From: Fibrobacterota bacterium
GTDB lineage: Bacteria > Fibrobacterota > Fibrobacteria > UBA5070
Reading direction: 5' to 3'
Length of the DNA stretch: 64,000 nt
Assembly (NCBI GenBank): GCA_016715065.1
Contig: JADKBN010000031.1
Coordinates: 124,001 to 188,000 of the forward strand
The position numbers and the translations under genes were made by a program. Below, in pieces: positions 43,530-53,290 of the stretch. The notes beneath the pieces were generated by a model that made no database searches, was not told the DNA's origin, and saw nothing but the letters and a program-made list of their open reading frames with translations. How positions within the stretch are numbered: the stretch's first letter is position 1; each line of letters starts with the position of its first letter.

Positions 43530-44849
43530 GTGCAAGAATTGCCAGAGAACAGGCCCGTCAGTCGCAGATCAAAGTTGACAAGCGACACCGGAGTCCTACT
43601 CCTCGTCCAAGGTCTGGGTTACCTAATTCCTGTCGCAACTCTGCCATTTCTTGTTAGAACACTTGGTCCAAACTCCTTCGGGACGTACGGCCTAGCTATG
43701 GCTTTTGTTGGATACCTCCAAATACTTCTCGAATACGGTTTTTGGCTATCCGGCACCCGCCGAGCGGTGGCAGTAATCCATGAGCCTCTGGCTCTTTCTA
43801 AACTGTTCTGGGCGATATACGGGACAAAGGCTATCCTCCTATTGTTGGCATTGCCGCCTATGGCGATTTGCATAATTCTTCTTCCAAATTTGCGCAACTG
43901 CATGGAAATAATTTTAATATTAGCGATTGGCGTTATAGGGGCTAGCCTTTTCCCTTTGTGGCTCCTTCAGGCACGAGGCCTATTAAAGGATTTTGCATGG
44001 ATTCTGTCCGTGCTCAAAGTCTCAAATCTTGCTGTGTTCGCTTTCATTCGTGGACCGGACGACATCCGTGGGCTTGCGTACATTTTCGCGATTCAATCCG
44101 TTGCCCACGGTATAATCGGTCAATATGCTGCCTTGCGAGGAATCAAACTATCCCCTCCTTCCTCAAGTTGGCTCCGGGACTCATTCCGCCAACTACGTGC
44201 AGATTTTTCCATTTTCCTTTCTCAGCTTGGAGGAACCTTAATCTCCAACTCAACATCAGTTGTTCTAGGAATCTCTGCTGGCCCGGAAGCACTTGGCGCT
44301 TATATGGTAGCAGATAAAATTGTTCGAGCGGCGGCGTCCCTAACCATCCCGGTCTCGCAAGCTGTTCTCCCCATGAGTGCGAATTTGTTCCAGTTTGACA
44401 CCCCACGCAACGCATTGGTGTTTCTTCGCAAATTTTCTTTTGTTGCCGGCAGCGCGATCGCTCTCGGATGCCTGATTATTTTTGCGTTTGCTCCCACTGC
44501 AGTTCACCTTATTTCTGGCAACCAAGAGCCTGAAATCATTTGGTGCCTCCGCATCTTGGCGTTCTATCCTCTTTTTGTATTCTTCAATAATTTATTCGGC
44601 CCCCAAATTTTACTGCAGCTTGAAAAGGATTCATCCATTCTGAAGTGCAATTTGTTGGGGTGTATCTTTGGACTTCTGCTCCATCCAATCCTCATACCCT
44701 ATTTCCATTCCAAGGGAGCCGCGTCAATCATTATTATAGCTGAAGCAACAGTAACACCTCTACTCTTTCGCTCCGTATATGGCGCATATAAATCCATGGT
44801 CGAGAATGGAAATTTTTACCGTATCAAAGCAAATTGGTTAAAAGGCTGA
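43530..44849 (+). CDS. wzx: Polysaccharide flippase (Wzx type)
   Basis: 439 residues with about twelve helices; LVQGLGYLIPVATLPFLVRTLGPNSFGTYGLA is split across the first two helices and is the MATE/Wzx opening. Flips lipid-linked repeat units to the periplasm. GTG 43530 is used; no strong ribosome site. First gene of an AT-rich block whose base use clearly differs from mutY next door, an indication of transfer. Confidence 0.88.
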   Translation: MQELPENRPVSRRSKLTSDTGVLLLVQGLGYLIPVATLPFLVRTLGPNSFGTYGLAMAFVGYLQILLEYGFWLSGTRRAVAVIHEPLALSKLFWAIYGTKAILLLLALPPMAICIILLPNLRNCMEIILILAIGVIGASLFPLWLLQARGLLKDFAWILSVLKVSNLAVFAFIRGPDDIRGLAYIFAIQSVAHGIIGQYAALRGIKLSPPSSSWLRDSFRQLRADFSIFLSQLGGTLISNSTSVVLGISAGPEALGAYMVADKIVRAAASLTIPVSQAVLPMSANLFQFDTPRNALVFLRKFSFVAGSAIALGCLIIFAFAPTAVHLISGNQEPEIIWCLRILAFYPLFVFFNNLFGPQILLQLEKDSSILKCNLLGCIFGLLLHPILIPYFHSKGAASIIIIAEATVTPLLFRSVYGAYKSMVENGNFYRIKANWLKG

Positions 44850-45510
44850 CCCCCCATTTACCTCTTTCTTTGTCAGGCTCGAATGCATCGGCGGATCGCT
44901 GCCGTCGGGGAAACTGACAGATCCTTGTTCCGTTCAACCGCTTCGCGCGCAATCGTTCAAACCGGCAAGCACCATGGAAGATCAACGACATGCTCCCGCT
45001 TGCCCCAAAGCCAATCCCCCATTTCCTCGCCACCTCTTCCTGCCTGGCAACCAAGTGACGCCCTTCCCGCTGGAAGTCAAAAAATCCGTGCGGAGGGCGG
45101 CTAGATCAACCTTGAGATTTTCCGCTTTTTGCGAAAGCTGGACCATCAGATAGCAGCCTGCCGCGAAGAATCCCGAGGATGTCAATATTTGTCGCCAAGG
45201 GCGCGCCCATCTCTGGATTTGCGGTTGTTGCGGGCCTCAGAGCCCAGCACCAAGGCTAAGGCGTGATGTCCCTGCCTGTCACAAGCAGCGCCCTCCTGGC
45301 GGATCAATCCATCATTTCCAGAGTGCTCTCCATGCACGACAGAATTCTGAAAGACCCGGTTTACTGCCAAAGAGGCATCCAGTCTGTTTTGGAGCTGATA
45401 GGAGAGGCATTTGGCCCTTAGCAGGCAGGAATATCCTCCCCACAGCGCACGAAGATTCCGTACAACAACCATGCTTCAAGTAACAACGGAGTTTCTATTT
45501 TCTCATCCCA
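44850..45510. other. 660-bp gene-free stretch in polysaccharide locus
   Basis: Base composition returns toward the GC-rich average between two AT-rich genes. The longest frames (a 96-residue leftward one at 45182-45472 and shorter ones at 44824-45185) lack ribosome sites and recognisable motifs. May be a remnant of a lost gene or a long leader for the export operon. No JUMPstart-like or ops sequence was found. Confidence 0.4.
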
Positions 45511-47025
45511 ATGACTAAACCCATCCAGCTTGCCGTCCTTCTTGCCTTAACGGCTACAGGGGCTCAGCCTCTGGAGCAGATGAAAAGCTCCTCGATGACG
45601 GCCAGTTCAATCAATCTGCTTAGAAAAGCAGACTTGCCAATCATTCCGGTGCCAGATTCTGCATTCAGGCTTTCAACTGGTGACCAACTTCGCTTGCGCT
45701 GGTGGGGTATCGGTAGCCAAGACATCGATCTTGTGGTGGATACTCGTGGCGACATCATTCTTCCAGATATCGGAAGAATCCCCGCTCGCGGCACAATTTT
45801 CCGCACCCTTCGGGATAGCATTGAAACGCTTATTCGCAAACGAACTCGTGCAACCTTGATTGATTTGCAGATCATAAAGATAGTACCTGCTCAAATTCAA
45901 ATTGTGGGCATTTTGAAATACCCGGGAATTTATGAGCTTCCTGCTGGAACTCGCCTCTCGAATGCGCTGGCAAGTGCGGGAATCGATATCGGTGATCTTA
46001 TTTACCAGCTTGAATCTGGAACTCCAATGTGGACACCTTTAAAAAGCCAAGAGCCGAGTTTGCGGAGAATTTTGGTTCTTCACGGTGGACATGATTCTGC
46101 TTGGTATGACTTAATCAGTTCTAAAAGGAACAGCGACCCTTCGCAAGATCCACCTGTCTTTTTTGGTGATCGAATCATCCTTCTTCCTCGCGGCAAAGTG
46201 GTACAAATTTCAGGGGGAACGAATTTTCCAGGCGGGATGGAAATTGTTGAAGGCGAATCGATTCAACACCTATTGCGAGCAATTGGGGAAGACTCTTCAG
46301 CCACGGTTCGAATTGAATCAAATTCCTCCAATCAACCCACAAATGTCTTGGACTCACAAACAGCCATCATCCGTTTCCCACCGAAGAACCCACTTCTAAA
46401 AATGAATTGTGCCTGGGTCTTCGGAAATGTTCGTGCTCCAGGTGCATACACCCTCAACGGGAAGATGACCGCAGAACAGATCATTTCAGCTGCTGGAGGA
46501 ATCATTGGCGGAAGCGACTCTGGCGTCGTTGTTTCCATTAAACGAGATTGGACTTGGCTGACTCCAGCAAGGGATCGGGGCTCCGTCGACGCTACCCAAT
46601 ACCCGGAAATCAAAGCCGCAATGTTTTCCTACCTCACCCAGACCCGCGGGACATATGTTGACACAAAAACTCCATTGTTGCCTGGCGACACGGTTTTGGC
46701 TTACCCATTAGAGCCTGTCGTGTGGGTTGGAGGAGAAGTGCGGAACCCAGGATTCGTTACTTGGAAGAAAAACCAGACGATAGATTTTTATATTAGCGAG
46801 GCGGGAGGCTATTCAAACCGACCCTGGATATCTCGCACCAAATTATTTGACTTGCAAAGCGGTCAAGCAAGAGTTGGCGAAAATCAAATAGTTAGGCCTG
46901 GATCAGCAATCATAGTGCCTGAAAAACGATTTATCACCACCGAACAATGGGTTGGCATCGTTGTTTCCATCGGCAGCTTCGCGCTCACTGCGACGGCGCT
47001 TGTCATTACTCTTAGCAAGAACTAA
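45511..47025 (+). CDS. Polysaccharide export protein with SLBB domains (Wza-like)
   Basis: 504 residues. Weak signal peptide (LAVLLALTATGAQP), a poly-export domain beginning FRLSTGDQLRLRWWGIGSQD with VDTRGDIILPDIGRIPARG, then SLBB repeats (VVQISGGTNFPGGMEIVEGE, AWVFGNVRAPGAYTLNGKMT, VVWVGGEVRNPGFVTWKKNQ), and a C-terminal membrane helix (WVGIVVSIGSFALTATALVI). Outer-membrane or periplasmic gate for the polysaccharide. The C-terminal inner-membrane helix is unlike E. coli Wza. Confidence 0.85.
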   Translation: MTKPIQLAVLLALTATGAQPLEQMKSSSMTASSINLLRKADLPIIPVPDSAFRLSTGDQLRLRWWGIGSQDIDLVVDTRGDIILPDIGRIPARGTIFRTLRDSIETLIRKRTRATLIDLQIIKIVPAQIQIVGILKYPGIYELPAGTRLSNALASAGIDIGDLIYQLESGTPMWTPLKSQEPSLRRILVLHGGHDSAWYDLISSKRNSDPSQDPPVFFGDRIILLPRGKVVQISGGTNFPGGMEIVEGESIQHLLRAIGEDSSATVRIESNSSNQPTNVLDSQTAIIRFPPKNPLLKMNCAWVFGNVRAPGAYTLNGKMTAEQIISAAGGIIGGSDSGVVVSIKRDWTWLTPARDRGSVDATQYPEIKAAMFSYLTQTRGTYVDTKTPLLPGDTVLAYPLEPVVWVGGEVRNPGFVTWKKNQTIDFYISEAGGYSNRPWISRTKLFDLQSGQARVGENQIVRPGSAIIVPEKRFITTEQWVGIVVSIGSFALTATALVITLSKN

Positions 47026-47036
47026 CAACAACGACC

Positions 47037-48275
47037 ATGCCGCAAAATCCCAAGGATCAGCACGTGAATAACGATCTTGACCGAAGTGCAACACCCTCCT
47101 CTTCGCTAATGGAGAATCGACGCCTTTCTCAAATCGTTGGTGGTGCTCTCGGCGAGATCTACAAATACAAAAAACGAAACTTTTTGATTGTTTCGATTTT
47201 TGCCATCATTGGCGCATGCATCGCATTTGCTCTTCCTAAGATTTATCGCAGCTCCTCCATGCTGCTTTTGACTACGCCCTCGAAATCGCCTGATTTGTCT
47301 GCGCTCGCGGGAGGCCTAGATGGAGGAAGCTTGTCAAGCATTCTTAGCGGCGGAGGCTACGGCAATCGCTCGGCTGTACGCGAGTTAATGTCTCTGCTTG
47401 AAACTCGAGAATTGGCTCTATCCGCAGTTGACACGTTTCGACTTGATACACTCTGGGATTTGAAGCGCGCGGATTGGGAGAAGCTGCAAAAGCGATGGAT
47501 TTCAGATTTTGAGTATTTGGAAGATGAAAATGGAGCAATTTTCCTCTCTTTCAGAGCCACTGACTCAAGTTTAACTCGACGGATTGTGCTTTGGGTTGGA
47601 GTTTATGCAGAAAAACATTTTCAACGTTTGAAGCAGACTCAATTGGAATTGGAGCTGGCATTTATTCGGGAACGAACCCGAGAACGGAAGATGCTTTTTG
47701 AAGCAGCCGAAGATTCATTGCTTGCCTACCAGCAAAAGCACAAGATGTTTGCCCCTGAGGAGCAGATTCGTTTTCTTTCATCCGCGCTCATGGAAAAAGA
47801 AAAGAATCTTGAGGAGCTTGATCAAAAAATCAAGATAACGACGATGGAAACTGGCCTAGAAAGTCAGCCTGTGAGATATTTATCAACCCTGCGTCACAAT
47901 GTTGACAAGTCAATCACTCAAATGCTCGATTCCTCAAAGCCAACAACAAGCATCAGTAAATCTCTCCCGTTGTCGCTCCAAAAAGCACTCGTATTCAATC
48001 GACTTCACAGGAACGTCCTCATCCAGGGGAAAATTTACGGGTACTTGCTTCAACAGCAGGAGCAGATCTCTATTGAAAAACAAAAAACTATTCCGGCCCT
48101 CCTGCTGATTGATCCCCCGAAAAGCCCAACACAAAGAGTCGCACCTCCTCGAATCGCAATCTTGACTTTCTTCGTATTTCTTGGATTCATTTGCAGTGTT
48201 GGCTATCTGGTTTTCCGCTCCGACATTGAGGATTTCCGACAAGCATTTCTTTCCAAAATCCGGGAAATTGTGTGA
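47037..48275 (+). CDS. Chain-length determinant protein (Wzz-like)
   Basis: 412 residues: membrane helices at about 47-67 (NFLIVSIFAIIGACIAFALP) and near the C-terminus (IAILTFFVFLGFICSVGYLV) flank a long helical periplasmic domain with coiled-coil character (residues 185-300). Sets polysaccharide length with Wzy. No tyrosine-kinase domain. Starts 11 bases after the Wza-like gene; its stop overlaps the wzy start. Confidence 0.85.
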   Translation: MPQNPKDQHVNNDLDRSATPSSSLMENRRLSQIVGGALGEIYKYKKRNFLIVSIFAIIGACIAFALPKIYRSSSMLLLTTPSKSPDLSALAGGLDGGSLSSILSGGGYGNRSAVRELMSLLETRELALSAVDTFRLDTLWDLKRADWEKLQKRWISDFEYLEDENGAIFLSFRATDSSLTRRIVLWVGVYAEKHFQRLKQTQLELELAFIRERTRERKMLFEAAEDSLLAYQQKHKMFAPEEQIRFLSSALMEKEKNLEELDQKIKITTMETGLESQPVRYLSTLRHNVDKSITQMLDSSKPTTSISKSLPLSLQKALVFNRLHRNVLIQGKIYGYLLQQQEQISIEKQKTIPALLLIDPPKSPTQRVAPPRIAILTFFVFLGFICSVGYLVFRSDIEDFRQAFLSKIREIV

Positions 48276-49518
48276 ATTATGTCCTCACTGGGATAGGACT
48301 GACCACAGTCATCATTGCTGCATGGATTTCCTGGAAGCGTTTTGGAACTTGCTATACACCGTGGTTTCTCCTTTGGGCGGCCCAAGTTGGGAGCCTTTCC
48401 ATTTATTATCTAAAGCAATATTCACTCGCATCAGACCTTCAGCCTATTACTTGGGTAGCCATTTTTTCCTTTATTGGGTCATTTTTCATTGGCAACGCAT
48501 TCGCAGCCAAATTAATCCCGAAATCATCATTACAGCCTATTCGCATCCAACCCGATAATCGCACCCTTGTGCTATTTTTCCTTTGTGCAGGATTGACCCT
48601 CTTTGGGATGTCGATCGGCTACTTTAAGATTCATGGCTGGCCTATGTTCATGAACGACAAGGAAGCATCTCGGTTAACCTTTGCCAGCATCCCCTGGTAT
48701 GGAAGCTATAGCTTCCAGGCAGTTACAACAACAGGCTTTTTGGGTTTGTTTTTCCTGATCAACGGAAGCAAAAAGTGGAAATACCTGGTCTTGTTGGCGT
48801 GTTGATCATTCTGTGGATCGCTGGTGCGATTGGCATGCGCGGATACTTAATCTTTGCATTTGTAATCGGCCTTGCTATTTGGGACTCACAAATCCGACCT
48901 GTTTCCCCTCAAAAATTAGTTGCAGCCATCGGCGTAATCCTTTCTGTATTCCTAGCTATTTTCCTGGTCCGATTCAGCGATGCAGCGTTTTCCGACCTAA
49001 GTTCTCACATCAGCTTTTCGGCAAAGTTGGAAATTGTATTCAAGCCACTATACATTTATTTCTCAAACAATTATTGGAACCTTGATTCAGAAATCTCAAA
49101 GCTGAACGTGAGTCATCAACAAATATTCAGCCCTGGTTACTGGACATTAACCGGATTGTTCTACTTTACGAACTTCCCTGGCACACTCAATAACGCTTAC
49201 GGCTTCTCCTCGCAATACTCCCAGCTACTTAAGGTGGACAACTTAAATACTTCACCCATTCAGTGGAATTTTTATGCTGATTGGGGCTGGCCTGGCCTGT
49301 TGTTTGGCGGATTTGTTTATGGTTTTATCGCATGGTATTTCTTTCAAAAAAGAAAGGCAACCATTTTTCATTTGGTCATGTATGTCGTATTTAGCTTAAG
49401 TTGCGCTTTATCGTTTTTCGTAAACGCATTTGTCCTCCCTGACATTTTCCTGCTTATCTGTTTAGCGTTCTTGTTGCGCTTTTTGCCAACCCAAGCAAAA
49501 CTCCGGTCGACAGCATAA
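48272..49518 (+). pseudogene. wzy: O-antigen/polysaccharide polymerase, split by frameshift
   Basis: Two overlapping frames make one polytopic protein. Frame one (48272-48805, 177 aa) ends KKWKYLVLLAC. Frame two starts at GTG 48775 and runs 247 aa (EIPGLVGVLIILWIAGAIGM...). Both parts are full of membrane helices, and the second includes the large periplasmic loop typical of Wzy. Joining them at the A5 run 48770-48774 by a minus-one shift gives about 415 residues, the normal Wzy length. Either an A was lost (mutation or sequencing error) or C-AAA-AAG is a slippery site. Wzy joins repeat units in the periplasm. Starts on the wzz-like stop (ATGA-type overlap). Confidence 0.7.
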
Positions 49519-50618
49519 TGTCAGATAAAACAGATGACAGGCCAGCAGTTGTTGCACAATGCGACCAGAATTCCAAAACCGCTCTGACTGCGAGTCTTCA
49601 CAAAAACCATTTTGATGTCCTCAGGGTTTTGGCTGCATTTCTTGTGATTTGGTCCCATAGCCATGACCTATTGGGGATTCCAGATACCCCGCTTATTTTT
49701 GGAATGACATTTTCCATGGTCGGTTTGACCATCTTTTTTGCAATCAGTGGGTTCTTGGTTTCGGGAAGCGCACTTTCTCAAACTCATTTTAAAATGTTTT
49801 TTCTCCGCCGATTTTTTCGGATCTGGCCAGGACTTGCGGTAAATATCTTCTTACTCGCGCTTGTTGTTGGACCAATCTACTCCACGTTTCCTATTACACA
49901 ATACTTCTCTTCCCCCAAAACTTGGCTGTTCTTAGCAGGCATCCTCATTTATGCATTGCGATGGCAACTTCCAGGTGTATGGCAAAATCTTCCAACTACC
50001 GGAGTGAACGGATCTCTTTGGACAATTCCACATGAATTCTCTTTCTATTTGTTTTCCTGGGCCCTAAAGAAGTTAGGCATTCTATCCAATTGGAAAATCC
50101 TTGCGGCGATCTGCCTATTTTCTTCTCTTGCTATCGATCTATTTAAAGAGCCGATCATCGAGGCCAATATCCGCTTTGTCCTTATGTCGACTCGATGGCT
50201 ACTGCATTTTGGCACCATTTTTGTTATCGGATCCTTGTTCAAAATCCTTTGGACAAACAAACGATCTCTTCTGATTGTTACATTTTTGAGTGTGGCTCTT
50301 CAAATCCTTTTCTCTCGATCCGGCCACTGGCATTTCTATACCTTCTTTGCATTCGTCGGCGTTATCCTTTTTATGGCTCACCTTCCCTATGGACATGCCT
50401 ATGGAAAAGTCACTCGAGGAATTGATTTTAGCTATGGCCTTTATCTGTGGGGATTCCCGATACAGCAAGCGGTTATCCATTACTTCGGTGCTTCACAAAT
50501 CAGCCCTAATAGGCTGACTTTGACAACATTTGTTGTTGCTATGGTATTTGCGTGGTTTTCTTGGACGCTCATTGAGCGTCCAGCGTTAAGCCATGTGCGC
50601 GGACCCTCCAGAGGATAA
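49518..50618 (+). CDS. Acyltransferase family 3 membrane protein
   Basis: 366 residues, about ten helices. HFDVLRVLAAFLVIWSHSHD has the R and catalytic H of the family, TIFFAISGFLVSGS and FFLRRFFRIWPGLAV follow, and SWTLIERPALSHV closes it. Likely O-acetylates the locus's polysaccharide. Starts on the last base of the wzy stop. AT-rich like the genes before it; last gene of the rightward block. Confidence 0.88.
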   Translation: MSDKTDDRPAVVAQCDQNSKTALTASLHKNHFDVLRVLAAFLVIWSHSHDLLGIPDTPLIFGMTFSMVGLTIFFAISGFLVSGSALSQTHFKMFFLRRFFRIWPGLAVNIFLLALVVGPIYSTFPITQYFSSPKTWLFLAGILIYALRWQLPGVWQNLPTTGVNGSLWTIPHEFSFYLFSWALKKLGILSNWKILAAICLFSSLAIDLFKEPIIEANIRFVLMSTRWLLHFGTIFVIGSLFKILWTNKRSLLIVTFLSVALQILFSRSGHWHFYTFFAFVGVILFMAHLPYGHAYGKVTRGIDFSYGLYLWGFPIQQAVIHYFGASQISPNRLTLTTFVVAMVFAWFSWTLIERPALSHVRGPSRG

Positions 50619-50625
50619 GCTCTAG

Positions 50626-51582
50626 CTAGCCCCGGATCAAGTCATTCAGCGGCGCTAGCCAACTCCAGGAGAAGCGATAATTTCCTTTCGAAAGCTCCCT
50701 AGCAATCATTGCCACCCGCTGAATCCGAGGCCGGCGTCTTAATTCCGCACGCGCTTGGAAATGTTCGATCTTTTTTGACACCAGGCTCCAGCCCATCTCG
50801 CTTCCGCGCAGGTAGGGGTGCAATCTCCGCAAGGAATCGCACTCCTCCAGATATCCATTCGAACCGGTTTGCACCGATCTAGAAACTTGGGCGCCTAGGG
50901 CGGCCTGACGATCTCCAACCTGCTGACTTTGATGCAAACGGTATTTGACGAGGCAATCTTCGATAGCCAAGCCTTTAATGCCTTTCCCAGAAAGCACAAG
51001 CGAGATCCAGTGGTCATGAATCCACGGCGATTGAAACGGTATACATACATCTAAAATCTCTCGCCTGACGGCCAATGCTGCCCCAGTCAGGATCGGTCTT
51101 TTCAAAACCACTTCTAATTGTAGTCCGCGGCAGAATTGAGCACGCCGTTGGGAGCCGAAACCAACCCTTTCCCACATGGTTTTGCCGGTGGCATTCAGCG
51201 AATCATCGCATAGTTCCAGATCACTAAATACCCAACCCGTGTCCGGATTATCGGAAAATACACTCAATATGCGTTCGACCTTAGTCGGCATCCAGTAATC
51301 ATCTTGATCCGCAAGAAACAAAAGATCACCAGTGCAAGCTTGTGCAGCAAGCTGGAAATTTTTTGAGGACCCTACATTTGATTGATTCCTATTGATCCGA
51401 TGTTCCAACCCTGAATCGGATAAGATTTGACTCGCGATTTGAACTGTCTTGTCGGTGGATCCGTCATCAAACAGCACGATCTCATCCACCTTTCGGGTTT
51501 GCGAGATAATGCTTCGTAATTGCTCTGCAATCCACCTTTCACCGTTCCATGTGCAGATCGCAACGGACACTTTCTCATCCAT
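50626..51582 (-). CDS. Family 2 glycosyltransferase
   Basis: 318 residues. VSVAICTWNGERWIAEQLRS, VLFDDGSTDKTVQIAS and FLADQDDYWMPTKVERI (D-x-D) are GT2 motifs; the catalytic Asp region is IHDHWISLVL. Rhamnosyl- or similar transferase; donor not assignable. GGGAGA lies 8 bases before ATG 51582. Convergent with the acyltransferase (stops 7 bases apart). Confidence 0.88.
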   Translation of the reverse strand: MDEKVSVAICTWNGERWIAEQLRSIISQTRKVDEIVLFDDGSTDKTVQIASQILSDSGLEHRINRNQSNVGSSKNFQLAAQACTGDLLFLADQDDYWMPTKVERILSVFSDNPDTGWVFSDLELCDDSLNATGKTMWERVGFGSQRRAQFCRGLQLEVVLKRPILTGAALAVRREILDVCIPFQSPWIHDHWISLVLSGKGIKGLAIEDCLVKYRLHQSQQVGDRQAALGAQVSRSVQTGSNGYLEECDSLRRLHPYLRGSEMGWSLVSKKIEHFQARAELRRRPRIQRVAMIARELSKGNYRFSWSWLAPLNDLIRG

Positions 51583-51677
51583 TTTCGGCTCTCCCTGTGG
51601 ATCCACACTTGACGTGAAATTGTCTGTGCAGATAAGGTATCTTAGAGGTTTCCACCAGCAGCAGCATCAAGGGCTAA

Positions 51678-52385
51678 ATGTACCAAGACGGGCAATACCT
51701 CCAGCATAATCCTTCCTGGCATGAGCAAGACTCTCCCTTCAAGGCGTCCTGGATCTTTGATCTGCTCCAAAAATGGCAGGTCACTCCAAACTCGGTCGGC
51801 GAGGTTGGCTGCGGTGCCGCTGGTATCCTCCGCTCCTTGGCGGAGAAACTCCCGAGCTCCCAATTTGACGGCTGGGATGTTTCCCCCCAGGCGATTGATC
51901 TCGCCAATTTGAAGCCCCATCCACGTGTCAAGCTCCATCTTGCGGACATCATCGAGTCCCAGCCCTTCTACGACGTTCTGCTGGCCATTGATGTTCTCGA
52001 GCACATGGAAAATCCCGCCCTGTTCCTGCGCAACGCGAAGTCGCTCTGCTCCCATATCGCTGTCCATTTGCCCCTGGACCTTGCCGTTCAGACGATTGTC
52101 CGACCAAAGGCCCTGATCCAAAGGCGAAGGGAATTGGGGCACATCCACATGTTCACTCGGGAGACCGCATTGGAGCTGCTAAGGGAGAACGGATGGGAAA
52201 TCATCGACGAGCGCTACACTCCCAGCGCACTGCAGCTTCCCATCCCTCCGGATGCCAGGTATCAATTTCAGAACCGCGTGCTCCGCATTCCGCGGCGCAT
52301 CAGCTTTTTCTTCGCGCCCCATCTGACCACCAGGATCCTGGGAGGATGGTCCATCTTGATCTTGGCCAAGCCCGTCAATTCTTGA
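51678..52385 (+). CDS. SAM-dependent methyltransferase
   Basis: 235 residues, class I fold: SVGEVGCGAAGILRSLAEKL is the SAM loop (GEVGCG), DGWDVSPQAIDLA carries the acidic ribose ligand, and LLAIDVLEHMENP the post-II strand. The C-terminal half (MFTRETALELLRENGWEI) is typical. Possibly methylates a sugar of the locus or caps the chain. It is the only rightward gene in this part and overlaps the end of the next gene by 11 bases. Confidence 0.85.
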   Translation: MYQDGQYLQHNPSWHEQDSPFKASWIFDLLQKWQVTPNSVGEVGCGAAGILRSLAEKLPSSQFDGWDVSPQAIDLANLKPHPRVKLHLADIIESQPFYDVLLAIDVLEHMENPALFLRNAKSLCSHIAVHLPLDLAVQTIVRPKALIQRRRELGHIHMFTRETALELLRENGWEIIDERYTPSALQLPIPPDARYQFQNRVLRIPRRISFFFAPHLTTRILGGWSILILAKPVNS

Positions 52386-53289
52386 AGAGAAGTTGGATCG
52401 ATCGAGAGAGGATTCCCCAATAACCTTGGAGCCTTGTCCTCTCTGTGCCTCTCAGCACGACGAATCCCACCGTCAGACGAATCGTGACCATGAGCACCCA
52501 TAGCGTTCTGGCCACCAAAAGATTGAGCCCGCGATGGCGTCTGGACAGGTATTTCCGCTTGCCTTCCAGGCGATCGAAAATGAATCTGGACAGGTTCCGG
52601 GATTGGATGCGCGAGTTCCCATGGACCACGTTCAGCTTCGGGTCCACCAGTATCTTCTTGCCAGCTGCCCGAATCCGGTCGCACAGATCGAGATCTTCTC
52701 CGTTGAGGAAAAATCCCTCGTCGAACCCGGCGATGGATCGATACAATTCGGTGCCCATCGCAAGACAGCCTGCCGTGGCGATTCCTACTTCCCATGGCCC
52801 GTCTGGACACTGGCTTCGCATCTTTCGGATGAGGTGGCGTCTCCAGCGCATCTGCAACCCGAACGCTTCCAATGCCTCCCACCTCAGGCCCATGGGCTCG
52901 TTCCAGCTGGTCTGTTCCGAACCATCGGCGTCCATCATCCTTGGCCCGATAGCGCCGATTTCGGGGTTGTCCAAGTGACGTCCGAACGCGGGTAGAACGT
53001 CCTCGACGAAACAAAGATCCGGATTGGCCAGCAAAATCAGGGGATTGGCGGCCATCTTCGCCAGGACATTGCAAGCGACCCCGTAGCCAGGATTTGGCAA
53101 GAATTCGATCCGAGCGTCGAACTCGCGAGCCAAAGCCTCCATTTGGGGGATCTCACGATCGCCATTTTCGGCAATCAAGATTTCGCAACGGCTCCACGAC
53201 TCGAAACGCCGCATGCTTTCCAGCATGATGCGGATGTCCTCCGTACAATTGTACCCAACGATTAGAACCGAAAATGCATGACGCTCCAT
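52375..53289 (-). CDS. Family 2 glycosyltransferase
   Basis: 304 residues. FSVLIVGYNCTEDIRIMLES, ILLANPDLCFVEDVLPAFGR (N-P-D replacing D-x-D, as in rhamnosyltransferases), and GFDEGFFLNGEDLDLCDRIR with the catalytic ED. A C-terminal helix lies around 270-290. WbbL-like rhamnosyltransferase is a reasonable guess. Begins one base after the methyltransferase gene stop; last of the four-gene leftward operon. Confidence 0.88.
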   Translation of the reverse strand: MERHAFSVLIVGYNCTEDIRIMLESMRRFESWSRCEILIAENGDREIPQMEALAREFDARIEFLPNPGYGVACNVLAKMAANPLILLANPDLCFVEDVLPAFGRHLDNPEIGAIGPRMMDADGSEQTSWNEPMGLRWEALEAFGLQMRWRRHLIRKMRSQCPDGPWEVGIATAGCLAMGTELYRSIAGFDEGFFLNGEDLDLCDRIRAAGKKILVDPKLNVVHGNSRIQSRNLSRFIFDRLEGKRKYLSRRHRGLNLLVARTLWVLMVTIRLTVGFVVLRGTERTRLQGYWGILSRSIQLLFKN

Positions 53290-53290
53290 G

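Noticed and set aside
45182..45472. Leftward 96-aa open frame
   Set aside because: No ribosome site, no recognisable motif, and no coupling to a neighbour.
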